The notes under the pieces are model-generated. The model was not told the DNA's origin. It was given only the letters and a program-made list of their open reading frames with translations, and made no database searches. Below, in pieces: positions 62,688 to 64,000 of a stretch of 64,000 nt of DNA; position 1 is the stretch's first letter, and each line of letters opens with the position of its first letter. The stretch comes from Rhodospirillaceae bacterium (lineage in GTDB: Bacteria; Pseudomonadota; Alphaproteobacteria; SHVP01), in assembly GCA_002722055.1 (NCBI GenBank), contig PBKD01000014.1:80533-144532 (forward strand). Reading direction: 5' to 3'. The position numbers and the translations under genes were made by a program.

Positions 62688-64000
62688 CTTTTCCAAATCT
62701 GTAGGTTGATTAAATAAAGGAAAATCATCAGATTCAATTTCAGTATTGGATTCAATTGATTCATATTTCACATTAGCGAATGTCTTTAAAATTGCCTCTA
62801 AAATGTATCTAACACCATCCACAGGAACTGCCATTCCTATTTGTCTTCTCACACTTTCTTTTGAACCATGAAAAATGAAATCATCAGGGAAGGTTTGTAA
62901 TCTAGCACGTTCTCTGTTAGTGAGTGCTCTATTCTCAATCCAGTGATATACGTGAGTTCCACCTCCTCCACTTCCAGTAATAGTATATGCTGGTTTCTCC
63001 GGGTCTAATCTTTTATAAATCATAGATAATTTCGCACCTTTAACATTTAGTTTTAAGTTTTCAGGCAAATCTGCGGTCCAAGCATTTTCACCTGGTTTTA
63101 TATGTTTTAAACGTTCAACAACATTAGTACTTTGTTTTGTAAATTCGTGATTTGCACAATCGCTTTTAATAGGTGGTTCAGTAATAGCATCCTTACAATT
63201 TTTGAATCTATTCAATATTGGTGGTTTTGGAATCTTGAATTTCAATTTTAAATCTTTTCTTATTCCAACAATTATATATCTATGCCTTGTCTGAGGAATT
63301 CCGTATTCTTCAAATTTGTAAAGATGCGTTGTGAGTTCGTAACCATGTCTACCTGCATGCTTCAATTCATCAAGTATTTTTTTAAAAGCACCACCAGAAT
63401 TTGCACTAGATATTCCAGACACATTTTCTGCAAAAATAAATTTAGGGTTATTTTTGTTAATGTACTTTACACCATAAGAATATAAAGGACCATAATTACC
63501 ATCTAAACCTTTTGTTTCTCCAACGCTACTAAAATCATTACATGGAAAACCATATAAAAAACCGTCTACGTATGGTAATTTATTAACTAAATTCTCACTT
63601 ATATCATCGCATATAACTTTAAAATCTTTATTCCTTTTATTGGAAATATTAGTTTGAAAAGTCATACAAGTATCTTGGTGGTTATCAGTCGCCCAAACGT
63701 GCTCAAAACAGTATTTTTTTCCTTTTACTATTAACTTAGATTTTTTAGCAGCTAACGCAATTCCACCAGGACCACAATACATTTCGCCAATAGTAAATTG
63801 ATTAACTTTTGGTTTCTTTTCTATGGTTGGAAAGACATAAGGTTCTCTATTTAAAATTTCATTCTCATATTTTTCTAAAAACAAAGTCATTAAATCTCTT
63901 AATTTCTCAGATGGTTTGACGCCTAATTGTTGACATGCTAATTTGAAATCTGCAGAAAGGTCATTGGGAAGACGGAATTGAAATTTAGAGTTGCTTTCTT
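62670..64000 (-). CDS. DNA C5-cytosine methyltransferase with N-terminal ribbon-helix-helix-like segment (runs off right edge)
   Basis: The catalytic part has motif I GEMYCGPGGIALAA, motif IV FLYGFPCNDFSSVGE (P-C-N-D in place of the usual P-C-Q), motif VI FAENVSG, motif VIII GIPQTRHRYIIVG, and motifs IX-X ARLQTFPDDF and RQIGMAVPV. The first internal ATG, at 63890, is not the likely start: the same frame is open to the window edge and encodes SKFQFRLPNDLSADFKLACQ, QLGVKPSEKLRDLMTLFLEKYE, which has the strand-helix-turn-helix pattern of a ribbon-helix-helix DNA-binding domain. The gene is therefore partial here. A broken frame follows its stop. Confidence 0.88.
   Translation of the reverse strand, partial: ESNSKFQFRLPNDLSADFKLACQQLGVKPSEKLRDLMTLFLEKYENEILNREPYVFPTIEKKPKVNQFTIGEMYCGPGGIALAAKKSKLIVKGKKYCFEHVWATDNHQDTCMTFQTNISNKRNKDFKVICDDISENLVNKLPYVDGFLYGFPCNDFSSVGETKGLDGNYGPLYSYGVKYINKNNPKFIFAENVSGISSANSGGAFKKILDELKHAGRHGYELTTHLYKFEEYGIPQTRHRYIIVGIRKDLKLKFKIPKPPILNRFKNCKDAITEPPIKSDCANHEFTKQSTNVVERLKHIKPGENAWTADLPENLKLNVKGAKLSMIYKRLDPEKPAYTITGSGGGGTHVYHWIENRALTNRERARLQTFPDDFIFHGSKESVRRQIGMAVPVDGVRYILEAILKTFANVKYESIESNTEIESDDFPLFNQPTDLEKMVTVE

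Overview
This window looks like a piece of an AT-rich, densely packed genome from a free-living marine alphaproteobacterium. The lineage rests on the block purB / ATPase zeta subunit (DUF1476) / purC-purS-purQ-purL / bolA / grxD, on sfsA next to map, and on the alphaproteobacteria-specific zeta protein. Base composition, short intergenic gaps, overlapping stop codons and frequent TTG/GTG starts suggest a streamlined genome such as Pelagibacterales, HIMB59 or AEGEAN-169; that narrower placement is inference. No intergenic stretch exceeds about 250 bases, and I saw no CRISPR array, rRNA, integrase or insertion sequence.

Layout. 1-3.5 kb: edge of an alpha/beta hydrolase, a GT9 glycosyltransferase, a carboxymuconolactone-decarboxylase-like protein and UbiX with two unknown genes. 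3.5-6.6 kb: an aconitase-family large and small subunit coupled to an isocitrate-lyase-family enzyme, resembling a dimethylmalate-type dehydratase/lyase set. 6.7-9.5 kb: a methyltransferase, a lipoprotein and an AlkD-like protein. 9.5-16.5 kb: two PuuE-like deacetylases, a cysteine amidohydrolase, the two-subunit 2-oxoacid:ferredoxin oxidoreductase and an adrenodoxin-type ferredoxin-NADP reductase. 16.5-23.3 kb: ADP-ribosylglycohydrolase, racemase-fold protein, cytochrome c, pgk, a GAF-GAF-PAS adenylate cyclase and a coiled-coil protein built of 36-residue repeats. 23.3-31.8 kb: N-carbamoyl-amino-acid hydrolases, hydantoinase HyuA/HyuB and an SLC13-type transporter. 31.9-36.3 kb: a complete branched-chain amino acid/amide ABC transporter. 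36.5-48 kb: small genes, tRNA-Leu(UAA), then the purine/bolA/grxD/rpsD housekeeping block. 48-57 kb: gltX, nadE, a PncB-like enzyme, class II DAHP synthase and glutathione reductase. 57-59.5 kb: small unknowns and a YbaK-type deacylase.

59.6-64 kb is the accessory part. Three DNA methyltransferases (one Dam-like N6-adenine, two C5-cytosine) sit with an AlkA-type glycosylase and several frame-broken coding remnants. No intact restriction endonuclease is visible. The last methyltransferase reads open through the right edge and carries, upstream of its catalytic domain, a predicted ribbon-helix-helix DNA-binding segment. This is the best candidate here for an undescribed arrangement.

How the genes fit together: the cell appears to scavenge reduced organic nitrogen (hydantoins, carbamoyl compounds, amino acids or amides through the liv-type transporter), run ferredoxin-linked 2-oxoacid oxidation with NADPH recovery, and make purines, NAD and aromatic precursors de novo. 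Function calls rest on motifs read by eye; no database search was run.
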